From contig OX940861.1 of NCBI GenBank assembly GCA_954871525.1, positions 36,655,201-36,719,200 of the forward strand: 64,000 bases of DNA. The letters run 5' to 3'. Made by a program: the position numbers and the translations under genes. Shown here in pieces: positions 41,818 to 52,197 of this stretch. Source of the DNA: Parietaria judaica. Its lineage: Eukaryota; Streptophyta; Magnoliopsida; Rosales; Urticaceae. How positions within the stretch are numbered: position 1 is the first letter of the stretch; the number at the start of each line of letters is the position of its first letter. The notes beneath the pieces were generated by a model that worked only from the letters and a program-made list of their open reading frames with translations, was not told the DNA's origin and did not search any database.

Positions 41818-44672
41818 CTATGTGTCGACCTCGGGTACCCCCACGACCTCTCGGTCCTCCTCCTCCTCCTTCTCTTCTCCTTCTCCTTCGCCGGCTTGGG
41901 CTCCATGCTCGGCAGTCTCCTCGGCAACGGCGGGCCCGTCCAGGATCGGCTCTTCAAGGGCGACGGTCTCCTCGGCAGCAACGGGCTCGTTCAGGGTCGG
42001 CTCCTCGAGGATCACCTCCTCGGTGTCAGCAATGGCGGGCAAGGTGGGCTCATCGACGACAGTCACTCCGGCCACGGGATCTTCAACAATGGGCTCGATG
42101 ACGGGATCTTCGGAAGCGGACTCCTTGGCGGATGATTGCTCGGACCGAAGGCTCAGATCTACAAAAGGAACGTCGGTCAGCCCGGCATCTGGAGACAGAG
42201 CCGGAGACCCTATCGGCGGTGCCGGAACAGCATCCAAGAGAGCTTGGTAGCGAGCAGCGTTGCTTTCTAGGACCTCCTTCTCAGCCTCGAAATCTTGGAC
42301 GTTGCCGTCAATGATGTCTTGGATCAGCTCGAGGCAACCTTCGGCTTGATCCAAGCAGCTATTGTCAGCGGCCGTACCTTTATACCACGCGATTAGCGCG
42401 TCCCTCTCCTCCACCTTTCGGCGATATCGGGCACGGACTGCCTTCTTCTCGGCTTCGCGATCAGCGGATCGTTGCCGAGCTTCAGCCAGCTCGGCAGCAA
42501 GGCGCTGCACGTCCTCCTTCAAGGCCAAGGCCTCCTCCTCCTTCCTCTTGGCCAGCTCTTCTGCCCGTCCCTTGGCCGCGTCAGATGCCAGCATCTGCCT
42601 GGCGGCCGCCTCGCTCGCGCCTTGAGCCTCCTCAATCGTCCGGGTAGCGTTTGACAGCTTCTCCCGGAGATCGACAACCGTATTCCCGAGCCCCTTGATC
42701 CGAGCATCACAGGCGGCGACCTTCTTGCCCATCACAATGATCTGGTCCGCCTTTTCCCGGATGCCCTGCACGGCATCTGCCAACTCCCTCTCCTTCAGCG
42801 CAAGCTGCTCGGAGGCTTGCGCGCCCTCTTTAGCCTCATACAATTGGTCCTCATAATCGAGGACCATGTCGTTGATGGAGGCGACGAGCTGCACGTCCAA
42901 AAACCAAAGTTAGAAAAAATTTAGGAATAAAATAAACACCCAAACCTAAAACCGACAAAACTTACCAGAGTTGTAGCCGCAGCCATATCCTTGTACGGCC
43001 TCTTCTCCGCGATGCTCCTGGGGACCCTGCCGACCCCACCATTAGTAATCTGCCGGAGAAGACCGGCCGCCACCTTGGGTGCCTTGTGGAGACCCTTGTC
43101 CCCCATCCAAGTGCACCCCGCCTTCCGGGAGACCAGCTTCTCCCTAGGCTGCCCTTCGACCACTGGGGGAGCCAACCCCGTCTCCCTCACCTCACCTCGG
43201 GAGGCCTCCTTCGGGCGTTCGCTCTCCCGAGCAACCCCCTTACCCTTCTCCAAGGCCCTCGCGCCTCCTTTCGGGACCGAGTCCCTCCTCACTACCTCCT
43301 TCGGGGCCGGATCCCCCTTCGCCTTCTTCCGGACCCCAGAGTCCCCTCCTTCGTGCGGCCTCTTCGCGGCCACCTCTGAGCCCGTCCTCGGGGCAGCTCC
43401 GTCCTGAGAAGGACGAGCCACGCCCTTGAAAGGACGAGCAGGAGCAGAAGAAGGGGCAACCTCCCTTTCCGAAGGCCTCGCCAAAGGCGTGACCTCCGGG
43501 GTGCTCTCCCCGTCGTCGGAAAGTTCGACGACATCCTTCTTCTTGGTCGCCCCAGAGGCGACCTCAGCAAGAGGCTCCCGAGCAGGAGTCTCCTCATTCC
43601 TCCTACTCGTCTCCTGACGAGCAGCTTTGGCCGGCGCAGATGCGCCAGGCCCCCTCTCCTCAACCCGTCTGCTCGTCTCCTGATGAGCAGCTCCAGCAGA
43701 GGCCGAACCTCCGGTCTGACCCTCCTGTCTCCGCCTCTGACGAAGACTCTGACCCTTCGGGCGAAGAGCGTCCATATCCTCTACACGTCAAAAATCCGCA
43801 CTTAGAAAAAAATAAAGTAGAAAAATACAAAACAAAGCCAAAGAGACAGATTTAGGATTTATACCCGGAAGTTCTTCCTCGTCAGGCTCAACCCAAAGCC
43901 CGGCAGCTTCGAACCTCTCCTTCGTAAAGTTCGACCACAGCTCCGGACCGTTAGGAAACAACTTCCTCTTCAAAGCCTTCCACTCCTCTGTAATCGGACG
44001 AGACTTAGGCTTCTCAGGGTCCTCGACTGCATAAGATGAAGACAAAAAATTAGGAAACATACAAAAACAGCCGAATAGAAAAAATTAGAAAACCCAACCC
44101 AGAACCTTACCTATCTCGTGGACCCATTCATTCCTATAGCCCAGCCAAGAACCGAGCGTTTCCTGACCGGCCATGAAGAAGAAATACTTGTGGGTCCAAG
44201 CACTCTCCTTCTTGGGAAGACCGGTTATGATCTCCCCTTCCTTGACGGATAGGAAAAACCTACCCTTGGCCTGACCATTGGCCTTGATGACCAAGCCCGT
44301 CAACAAGTCCCAGATTGTAAGTGAATGCAAACATTCGTGGGATCGGACAAGCAAGGCCATCAAGATCCGGATAGAATTCGGGCTAAGTTGCCCGATAGAA
44401 ACCCCTAGGTAACTAAGGTACCTTAGGATGAGCTCGGGAATAGGAAATCTAAGCCCCCCGGACTCAAAAAACCTCTGGTATACACAGATCCAACCGTCCG
44501 AGTTCTGCTCGTCGGCATGTTCATCCGGACCCGGCAATCTAAGCTCTATCGATTGGGGAATCTTATACTCTACCCGGATCCTAACCAGATCCTTAGGTTT
44601 CAGAACTGACTTAGGAGAATCTGTAGTCAGAAACTCCGTTTGCCATTTCGAGACCGTCTTCTTAGGACCCAT
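41818..44672 (-). CDS. Gypsy-2 antisense gene, four exons, 869 aa
   Basis: A gene on the strand opposite to gag-pol. Exons 44672-44111, 44026-43865, 43780-42966 and 42888-41818, each with GT-AG junctions; phases fit (1, 1, 0) and the sum is exactly 870 codons with the stop. The N-terminal part (SDGWICVYQRFFESGGLRFP, IGQLSPNSIRILMALL) resembles the plant 'putative gypsy type transposon' domain (PF04195). Exon 3 is basic and Pro/Ser-rich with KKxK-type stretches that could be nuclear signals. Exon 4 is a long Ala/Glu/Lys/Arg coiled coil with an acidic tail (GEGEEKEEEED). Function unknown. No break is visible, unlike the Gypsy-1 homologue. Confidence 0.82.
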
Positions 44673-44965
44673 TCTACCTAAAATATCCTAGAAAAAACCG
44701 AAGATAATATAGACGAGCACGAAACCCAGAAAACCACCTAGAAAAAGAATTCGAAACCCTCTATAAAACCAGAAAAAAACTATTCAAAATACTCACGACG
44801 GAAGAGCAAAAGGACAGATGAAGAATGAAGAACCTGGATCTCTAAAAACACGAAGAAAAATCGGATGACACCTTCGGCGATGGCGAATGCAGAGCTTCTC
44901 TCTCTAAAAGTTCAAAGTTTTTCTCTCTCTAAAATTCGGAAACGATATTCGAATACCACATAGAG

Positions 44966-44973
44966 TATATATA
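44966..44973 (-). promoter_or_regulatory. Candidate TATA box for the Gypsy-2 antisense gene
   Basis: The minus strand reads CTCTATATATACTC, about 295 bases before the antisense ATG at 44672, followed by CT-rich sequence typical of plant 5' UTRs. Confidence 0.5.
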
Positions 44974-45435
44974 GAGGAAAGAGAAAGAGGTTACCTTCGA
45001 ACAACGTGCGACGGGCTGAAGCTGAAGAGACGTGCCCATTTAATGCGAATCACTCGAGTATTTATACTCGAAAATTGTCGCTGATCCTACGGTTAGGGTT
45101 TCCTCAAAAAACGCAACAAACCTCATCCTACGGTTGAGATCAGCGAGCTATCCGGCGACACGTCAGCACGACAGCTGTGTCAGGAGAATGTGAAGAGTTT
45201 ATTCCCTTCGAACTCCGCAAAATGGGACACGTGTTGTAACTATTCCCGCCCAAAATTCGAAGCGACGGTTACAACTTCAAGACCCTATCCGTCCATCTGA
45301 TCTCGAAATTATCCAAAATCCTGCTCGGATTATGCAGATTTGCGGCAAAAGTCACAAATTTAATTAATCCTATCCGGCACGAATTTTACATGATTTCATC
45401 GAGTAAATACTATAAAATTTACTTCGTATTTTTTA

Positions 45436-45450
45436 TAGTAGGGGGCTAAC
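45436..45450 (+). other. Gypsy-2 polypurine tract
   Basis: TAGTAGGGGGCTAAC directly before the 3' LTR at 45451. Confidence 0.75.
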
Positions 45451-46304
45451 TGTTGATGTACAAATTCGTCATTATTTAATGTGACATATAGTGCTAAGGT
45501 TGTGAATTAATTAAATTTACAAACCATGACAAAAGGCTTTAAAGAAATAAACTGGTATTCGTAAAAGCCCATTTGAAGAAGCCCAAAGAGATTCTCAGTC
45601 AGACCAAGAACCAATGGACATAGGCTACTCGGCCCAATGAGTACTAAAGCCCAAATCCACTCGGTAGCAGCCCAGAAAGACGAGGGTAGAGTCGTCATAT
45701 TCTCTACCCGGCATCCCATTTCAAATTCACACGGAAGACCAGGAGCACGAGGTCAAGTCTCCAACGGGCATAATTCAAACACGACGACCAGAACGAAGTC
45801 GTGGGACACGTGTAGCCAGATCGTCCATTCAACCCGGTCAGTACGGAGCGAAGACCCCTCGATTCCTGGAAGTTCAACGGGAAGAATTGAAGTCTATAAA
45901 TTCCAAGCTCAAGCTCGGATCAACAGACATGCGCACTTACAACCTCGAGTGAATACACTGAAGAGTTTCTACCCGGCATTCTTGTCATTTTGAGATCTTA
46001 TTGTGTTCTTTCTTTTCCTCCCCATTTCTTTTCGCTCTCAGACGTGATTTAGCTGCCTGTAGCTATCTGTCTATGTCCATTGTCGCAATAAACTAACAGA
46101 GGAAGTAGTCAACTACCGCTTTGGGACGAACCTCTATAAAAAACCCCTCGTCTCATTTATATCGCTTATATACTTATATATATATCGTGAGTGAATCGTG
46201 AGCTTGCAACGTGAGAGATCAAATTCCACTAAATTGTTTCATTCAAAAATATCATACACTCACAAGTCACACTTGACTGATTGAGGTGGGAAACCACGTC
46301 AACA
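45451..46304 (+). repeat. Gypsy-2 3' LTR
   Basis: 854 bp, four substitutions by eye relative to the 5' LTR. Confidence 0.97.
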
Positions 46305-46309
46305 GGTGG

Positions 46310-49013
46310 GAGCCCATTAATAGTATAAGGTCATTAATGTGACTAAGTGACAATCCTATTCTGGATTTTGTGTGTGTCACACTCACTAGAAGTGCATTAA
46401 GTATGAAGTGTCTTCATACTGGACTGGACCTGACTTAAACTCCGGAAGTTATCATATAAGACCGTCACTGATAACTTGGAGTTGAGTCACTAGTAGATGA
46501 TCAAATGGATATTCGATCTAAGTCCTGAGTGATCTTGAGTCCGAACTGCTGGCTTGATTGTTCTTTGATTTAACCGTTAAAGAACACGAAATATTACCGC
46601 TGTTCCCAACACTATTATTTTGGGAACATGATAGTCAGCAGCAAGGGTAGCCTGGTCATAGACATGGGCATCACACAGCTCTCTTCAGAGTAATGATGAT
46701 TCCCTTGATTGTCGGTGGTGAGAAGTGAGAGGTACCCGTGCGCAACTTATGAATCGAAACCATAAGTGGGTTACTCATAATATTACTGACTGAGTCAAGG
46801 ATGAAAATGCAATGAGGGGCATAACGGTAGAAACCGCCTGCTCGTGTGTGGATCATCAAGTGAAAGATCAATAACCCGAATTTGATTGTATCAATGGACA
46901 CCCTGCTGTTATAAAGGGAATAATATATACCGTATCACTAAAGAGTGCAGCCTCGGGTCTATAGTGGAATCACTTCGAGGTTTGACGAACAACTAGCAGT
47001 TCGTTGGAGCTTAAGTGATACGGGTCCATGGTCCCCAGGATAGCTCCGTAACGGATGATACGTACGTGATTAAAATACATTCTGGATAATGTCTAATCAT
47101 TTGGCTTGACTTATAAAACTGAAAGGTCTGTGGCAGACGTCAGATAGTTTTATCGTCAGCGTGGCAAAAGTACCATATCTTGGTACACGAAATTAACTGA
47201 TAAAATAAAGTTAGAATTTAGATTTTCTATCAGCACCATGTTGTTGGAAATTAAATTCTAAGCAACTTTGCTTTTTGAACCAAGTCATTTCGACTTACGG
47301 TTAGTGATTTATGGATTTTCTAAGTTTGTGCTCGGTTCGAGAAACTATGAAATTAAATCACATGTCACGAATTTAAATGATGGTGTGGCACCATGACATT
47401 TTTATGTGTGATATTGAGATCAGGAATTATTAATATAATTTAATTATTTGGATTTAATTATTAATATCTTATTAATAATTAATTAATAATTAATAGATTT
47501 ATATTAATAATAATAATGTATATTTAATTATACATGTTACATTGTAAATCGTATTGGGCCTACATGATATAGTCCACTCGAGTTTGACCTAGATAGGGTT
47601 TAATATTTGCGGCATAAGTACCTAAAGTTTGGTACTTTGGCAAAAACCCTAAAATCAATCTTATCCTTTAGATCGGAGATGATTTAATATCAACCGTAGG
47701 ATTAAGATGATTGATTTTTGACCTAACCCTAATTCAAAAATAATAGCTTGGTGACCAAGCTTAGGGTTTTCGAATTTGATCTAATTAATTGTATCCGTTA
47801 GATCGGTTTAAGATTTAATCTTTACCGTCGGATTGGAAATTAATTATTTATATATGTAATATATAATTTTCGAATATAATGATAAGATAAAATCGAATTT
47901 GGCTTTTACCAAGTCTTAGAATATTTGATATTTATCCCAAATTAATTTGATCCATTAGATCGGTCTAAGATTAATCTAAGCCGTTGGATCTAGATAATTA
48001 ATTTCGAAATTATCATTAATATATATATATATATATATATTTCGAATATTTAAATAAGTAGATAAGATTGGTTTTTGATTTACCAAGTCTTTCTTATTTA
48101 ATTAAATCCCTAATTAATTATATCCATTGGATTTAGATAAGATTGAATCTAAGCCTTTGGATTAGGATAATTAATTATATTTAATAATGATTTTCGAAAT
48201 TAGATATATATATATATATATATATATATATTCGAATTATATTTAAATAAGAAGATAAGCTTGATTTTTGTATTTATCAAGTCTTTCTTATTTAATTAAA
48301 TACAAGTTTAATTATAACCATTGGATTTAGATGAGATTAAATCTCAACCATTGGATTGAAATAATTAAAGTATTTATATATATATAAAATTCGAATTTAG
48401 GAGAGAAAATCTCTAATTCGGTTACGGGCCAAGTCTATAAATAGGAAGCTGATTTACAACATTCTACACACCTCTCCCCAGAGCAAAAACTCGAACTCTC
48501 CCTCTCTCTCTAGGGTCTGCGAGTTTTCTGCTTCTGATCTCTTTTCTGGTTTAGCTTAGGAGACTATTTCTCCGGAAGCTTAAAAAGAACCTCAGTTAAA
48601 TTTTGCGACGGAGTCCTGCCGGCGAAGCCCACGCTTCGGTACGAGGAGTCCAGGAGAATATCCCGGAAGATCACGGGTGTTTCCCTCAGCACCGGCGGAG
48701 CCCTGCCGAACTTCAGAGTCCGCAATCAGAAACGTCAACCGAGGTACGGCCTTATGCATTGGGTTAATAAATGCAAAAACATTTACTGCTTTCTATTTAT
48801 TTCTTATATTTCGACTTTGATATTAATAATATGTTATGAATATTAAATATGTAATATTTATCGGATCTTGTTGAAATGGTTATTACCCGATATCCGTGCC
48901 GTTATTCCGATAACAAGTTTTCCGCTTTAAAATAATTTTTTAAATGTCACCGGGACGGCTCGGAGGCATATTTCGTGGTAATGGAGTCGGAATTCAAACC
49001 CCGATTCCCAACA
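46310..49013 (+). repeat. Copia 5' LTR, second part
   Basis: Continues the LTR from GAGCCCATTAATAG to the CCCAACA end. Contains several TA runs and repeated (C/A)CATTGGATTTAGAT-type motifs, and TATAAATA at 48436-48443 (56315-56322 in the 3' LTR). Confidence 0.96.
48436..48443 (+). promoter_or_regulatory. TATA box of Copia LTR
   Basis: TATAAATA followed about 35-40 bases later by CACCTCTCCCC, a plausible transcription start region. The U5 region follows. Confidence 0.55.
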
Positions 49014-49015
49014 AT

Positions 49016-49027
49016 TGGTATCAGAGC
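49016..49027 (+). other. Copia primer-binding site
   Basis: TGGTATCAGAGC, complementary to the 3' end of initiator methionine tRNA, two bases after the 5' LTR end. Confidence 0.93.
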
Positions 49028-49169
49028 CATGGTTCAAGGATAAATAATTACGTAATTTAATTTAACGGTTTAAAGAACGAATTATTTGATGAATATATTA
49101 ATATTTTTAAAATTGAAATTTTTGAATTTCTAGATATTTTAAATATTAATTTAAAATTAGAATATTATC

Positions 49170-49560
49170 CGACCCATAACCGGACCGGGTAATGGGCCGG
49201 GCTACCGATGTAGCCCAACCCGTGGGCAAGGGTTCGCTGGCAGCGAACCCAGTGGGAGACCGGGCTGGTCTCCAGCCCGAGGGGCTCGGGTCAAGCCCAC
49301 AGGGAGCGAGCAAGGGCTGCTCGCTGCAACCCATGGGCCATGTCCCTGGCCAGGCCCAAGCCCAGCGCAAGGGCGCTGCCTGGCAGCGCCAAGGGCCTCG
49401 GAACTGGGCTCGGGTAGCACGCTGCCTGGCAGCGTAATGGGCCTGTAGGCCCATAGGGCTGGCAGCGTTCTGCCCTACCCTTCCCGAGCCCTAGGCCAAG
49501 ACAAGTCCACGGCACGTGGGCCCGGGCTTAAGCCCGGAAGTCCCACGTGCAATATTTTTT
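49170..49560. other. GC-rich hairpin ladder in Copia leader
   Basis: About 390 bases of high GC embedded in AT-rich leader. Perfect stems include 49230-49250 (10 bp, one-base loop), 49261-49279 (8 bp), 49306-49324 (7 bp), 49372-49390 (9 bp), 49419-49435 (8 bp), 49437-49454 (7 bp), a 16-base palindrome at 49522-49537 and a 9-bp outer stem 49512-49520/49542-49550. Presumed RNA structure; function unknown. Confidence 0.8.
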
Positions 49561-50403
49561 AAAAAATGGGCCGGATTTTTAATCCGACCCGGTACCCGTG
49601 GATTAAATAAATTTAATATTAATTATTATTTTTGAAATTAATAAATTATGAATTAAATTAATTATCTTTAATTAATTAGAAATAAAATATGGATGTTATT
49701 TTTGGATGAATAACATTGTCTTATTTTATAAAATTCATAAAATTAAATATGGATATTATTTAATACTTAAATAATATTGTCTTATTTAATATTAAAATAT
49801 GAATGATAATTCTTTGGAATGATATCATTGACATATTTTTATATTTCATAAATAATTATTAATATGGCCTAAAATCGATTTAATGATAATTCTTTGAGAA
49901 TAAGTATCATTAATATCATATTATAAATGTTCATCATAGATATAATTTGTTATAACCTATTTTCATAACCCGTGAACATAGTGTCTATGTTTTGATAATT
50001 ATTAATATGTCGAAATTAAGATAGACATAAATAAAAAAGAGTAAATGTAAAAGTGCTTATTACTAGTCGGAAAAATCTCAATCATATGATCTTGTCTAAG
50101 GAAGAGGGAATCAAAAGTGGGGCCGGTTCACCATCCACTTCTGGGTGACCGGTTAGGACCCCTCCCATCTACCTGGAGAAAGTATGAATTGACCTATCAC
50201 TACCGACGAAATAATAAACACTATAAATAAGGGCTTTATTAAGCCGAAATATAAACTTTTAATGTTTCATTAATAGAGAGTTTATAATAAGTTTTTAATA
50301 ACTTAGTATTTAAAACGTTATTTTATAAAACCATGGCAAGTATAGAATAAATTAAAGGTCTCCATTATTACTGTCACAAGGTCTGCTGACCACACCGCCT
50401 CGA

Positions 50404-50738
50404 GTCACCTTCGTGTGACCACTCCTCAGGAAAGGTGTGCTTGTGGAAGGTTTGACACCGTGATAGTTCCAAAAGAATATGGGGACGGAGAAATCTTGGA
50501 AATGGACCGCGAGTCATCTTCGTATGACCATTCCTTAAGGACGACGTTTCCAAGAGGATCCCGAGAACCGAAAATAATGGGTTAAGCTTGCACGGAAGTT
50601 GGTGCTTCCCGACCGTCTATGGTGATAGTTAATAATCATGAGGAACTTTGGTAGTTCTTTGAATATTAATTGAGTTTATGACTAAAGCTCAGTTTAACCA
50701 AACTACACGGTTGATACCGCGAGTCATCTTCGTATGAC
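50404..50738 (+). other. Three-copy stem-loop in Copia leader
   Basis: GTCAY-CTTCGT-RTGAC hairpins at 50404-50419, 50513-50528 and 50723-50738. Each sits in a (C)CGAGTCA...TGACCA context and is followed by a CCTTAAGG or CCTCAGG element. The first copy has C-G where the other two have T-A at the closing pair. Confidence 0.75.
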
Positions 50739-50919
50739 CATGCCTTAAGGACGGCAACGACGTGTATAGTCGGTTAAATTATCACGAAATAGTTAAAGGG
50801 TTTTTGTTAACGTTTTTCCCAGAGCATGTTTGCATCATGTAACTATTTCGAACCTTTTTACCTAAAACATTCTACCTATAATAAAGTTTAATAAGTTTCT
50901 TTTTCAATGCCAGTCTAAA

Positions 50920-51756
50920 ATGTCGAATCCTATCATGTCACTGCTTTCGAACAACACTCTCGCCGGAAGTAACTTTCCAAAATGGAAGAGCAACATAAAT
51001 ATTGTCTTAATCAGTGAAAACATACGCTTTGTTCTCACTGATGAATGTCCCCCTGCACCGGCTGCTAATAGCGCCAGAGGTGTAAAGGAACTTTATGACT
51101 CTTGGGTTCATGCAAATAATCGTGCTAAGGCATATATGCTGGCTAGCATGTCTGATTCACTGAGAGTCAAGCTAGAGGGAAAGGACGCTGCTTATGATAT
51201 CATGGAATCTCTCCAAGGTATGTATGGAAAGCAGTCTGAGCAAGCTCAACATGAAGCGACTCGTCGCTACATGAATGCCAAAATGAAACCAGGAACATAT
51301 GTTCGTGACCATGTTATGAGCATGACCAATTGGTTCAATGAGGCTGAGCTGCATGGGGCCGTGGTGGATGAGAAATCTCAGATCAGCATCATTCTTAACT
51401 CGCTGTCACCTGAGTTTGTTCCATTCACCAGCAACTACATTATGAACAAACTGAAATATGGTTTGACACAGTTGATTAATGAGTTGCAAACCTTTGAGGA
51501 CATCTCGGGTTTGGTCAAGAAGAAATCTGAATTGAACATAATGTTCAAGAAAGGATCTTCTTCCAGAAACTCGAAGATGAAGAAAAGGCCCGGTCCTAAG
51601 AAAAAGTGGGGAAAGAATTTCCAGCCAAAGACAGGAGGCAAGAAAGCTGCTGAGAAAGGAAGATGCTTCCTTTGCAAGGAAAAGGGACATTGGAAAAGAG
51701 ATTGTCCCAAGTTCCAAGGTGAAAAGAAGAATGAAACCGGTGAGTGTCTCACCTGA
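50920..51756 (+). CDS. Copia gag, 278 aa
   Basis: Capsid/nucleocapsid protein of Ty1/Copia type. Begins MSNPIMSLLSNNTLAGSNFP; the NFPKWKSNINIVL and AYDIMESLQGMYG segments are typical of plant Copia gag (UBN2-like). A Lys-rich basic region precedes a CCHC zinc knuckle (CFLCKEKGHWKRDC). Then a stop, TGA at 51754-51756. In a complete element the frame would continue into protease and integrase, which are absent here. Confidence 0.93.
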   Translation: MSNPIMSLLSNNTLAGSNFPKWKSNINIVLISENIRFVLTDECPPAPAANSARGVKELYDSWVHANNRAKAYMLASMSDSLRVKLEGKDAAYDIMESLQGMYGKQSEQAQHEATRRYMNAKMKPGTYVRDHVMSMTNWFNEAELHGAVVDEKSQISIILNSLSPEFVPFTSNYIMNKLKYGLTQLINELQTFEDISGLVKKKSELNIMFKKGSSSRNSKMKKRPGPKKKWGKNFQPKTGGKKAAEKGRCFLCKEKGHWKRDCPKFQGEKKNETGECLT

Positions 51757-52197
51757 TAAGTTGCTTATCACACATTTGTTTTAGAAAGTCTTTTCTCCAA
51801 AGATCTAAAACTGTAACATGTGACATTCTTTGTTTTTCAGCAGCAGCTAAGGAGTAATTGCCGGAAGTCATTCGAGAGCCTCGAAGATATATGTCGGCAC
51901 AATAAAGAGACTCATTTTTATTTTTACTCATTTATGTAAGGATCTTTTGTTAAAAGGCGATTTGAAAACCTTTCAATTTTTTTTATTTTTTTTTGACAAT
52001 TTTAATTATTATTAAATAAAATTTGCCTTTTAGATCCTATGCAATATTGAGTAAATATCTGAGTTATTCATTGTTAGATAAACCTTTTATCAAAGGTTGA
52101 TATCTAATCATAGTGATAATATCATTATGATGGAAATAAATGACAATGCTTAAGTAATTGCTGAACCATGTGACAAGATGTCACAACACCGACAACA
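51757..52197 (+). other. Deletion scar between Copia gag and RT
   Basis: About 440 AT-rich bases where protease and integrase should be. No DTG/DSG protease motif and no integrase motif seen. Confidence 0.7.

Larger units (their letters stand above)
34167..46304 (+). mobile_element. Gypsy-2: Tat-type Ty3/Gypsy LTR retrotransposon, 12.1 kb, apparently intact
   Basis: Two 854-bp LTRs (34167-35020, 45451-46304) with TG...CA ends and target duplication GGTGG at 34162-34166 and 46305-46309. The empty site is visible at 54184-54200 in the other Copia LTR (AACTGGGTGGGAGCCC). Interior: primer site, gag-protease, in-frame UAG, complete pol, tandem repeats, antisense four-exon gene, polypurine tract. 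By eye the LTRs differ at four positions. It is related to Gypsy-1 in organisation and protein sequence, but the LTRs are unrelated by eye, so it is a different family. Confidence 0.97.
49028..50919 (+). other. Copia untranslated leader
   Basis: Nearly 1.9 kb between primer site and gag start with no credible long reading frame in frame with gag. Holds the two structured regions listed separately; the remainder is AT-rich. Confidence 0.7.

Noticed and set aside
49192..49437. 81-codon ORF in the Copia leader
   Set aside because: The frame is a by-product of the GC-rich hairpin block; Gly/Gln/Ala bias, no recognisable motif, and the opposite strand is equally open.
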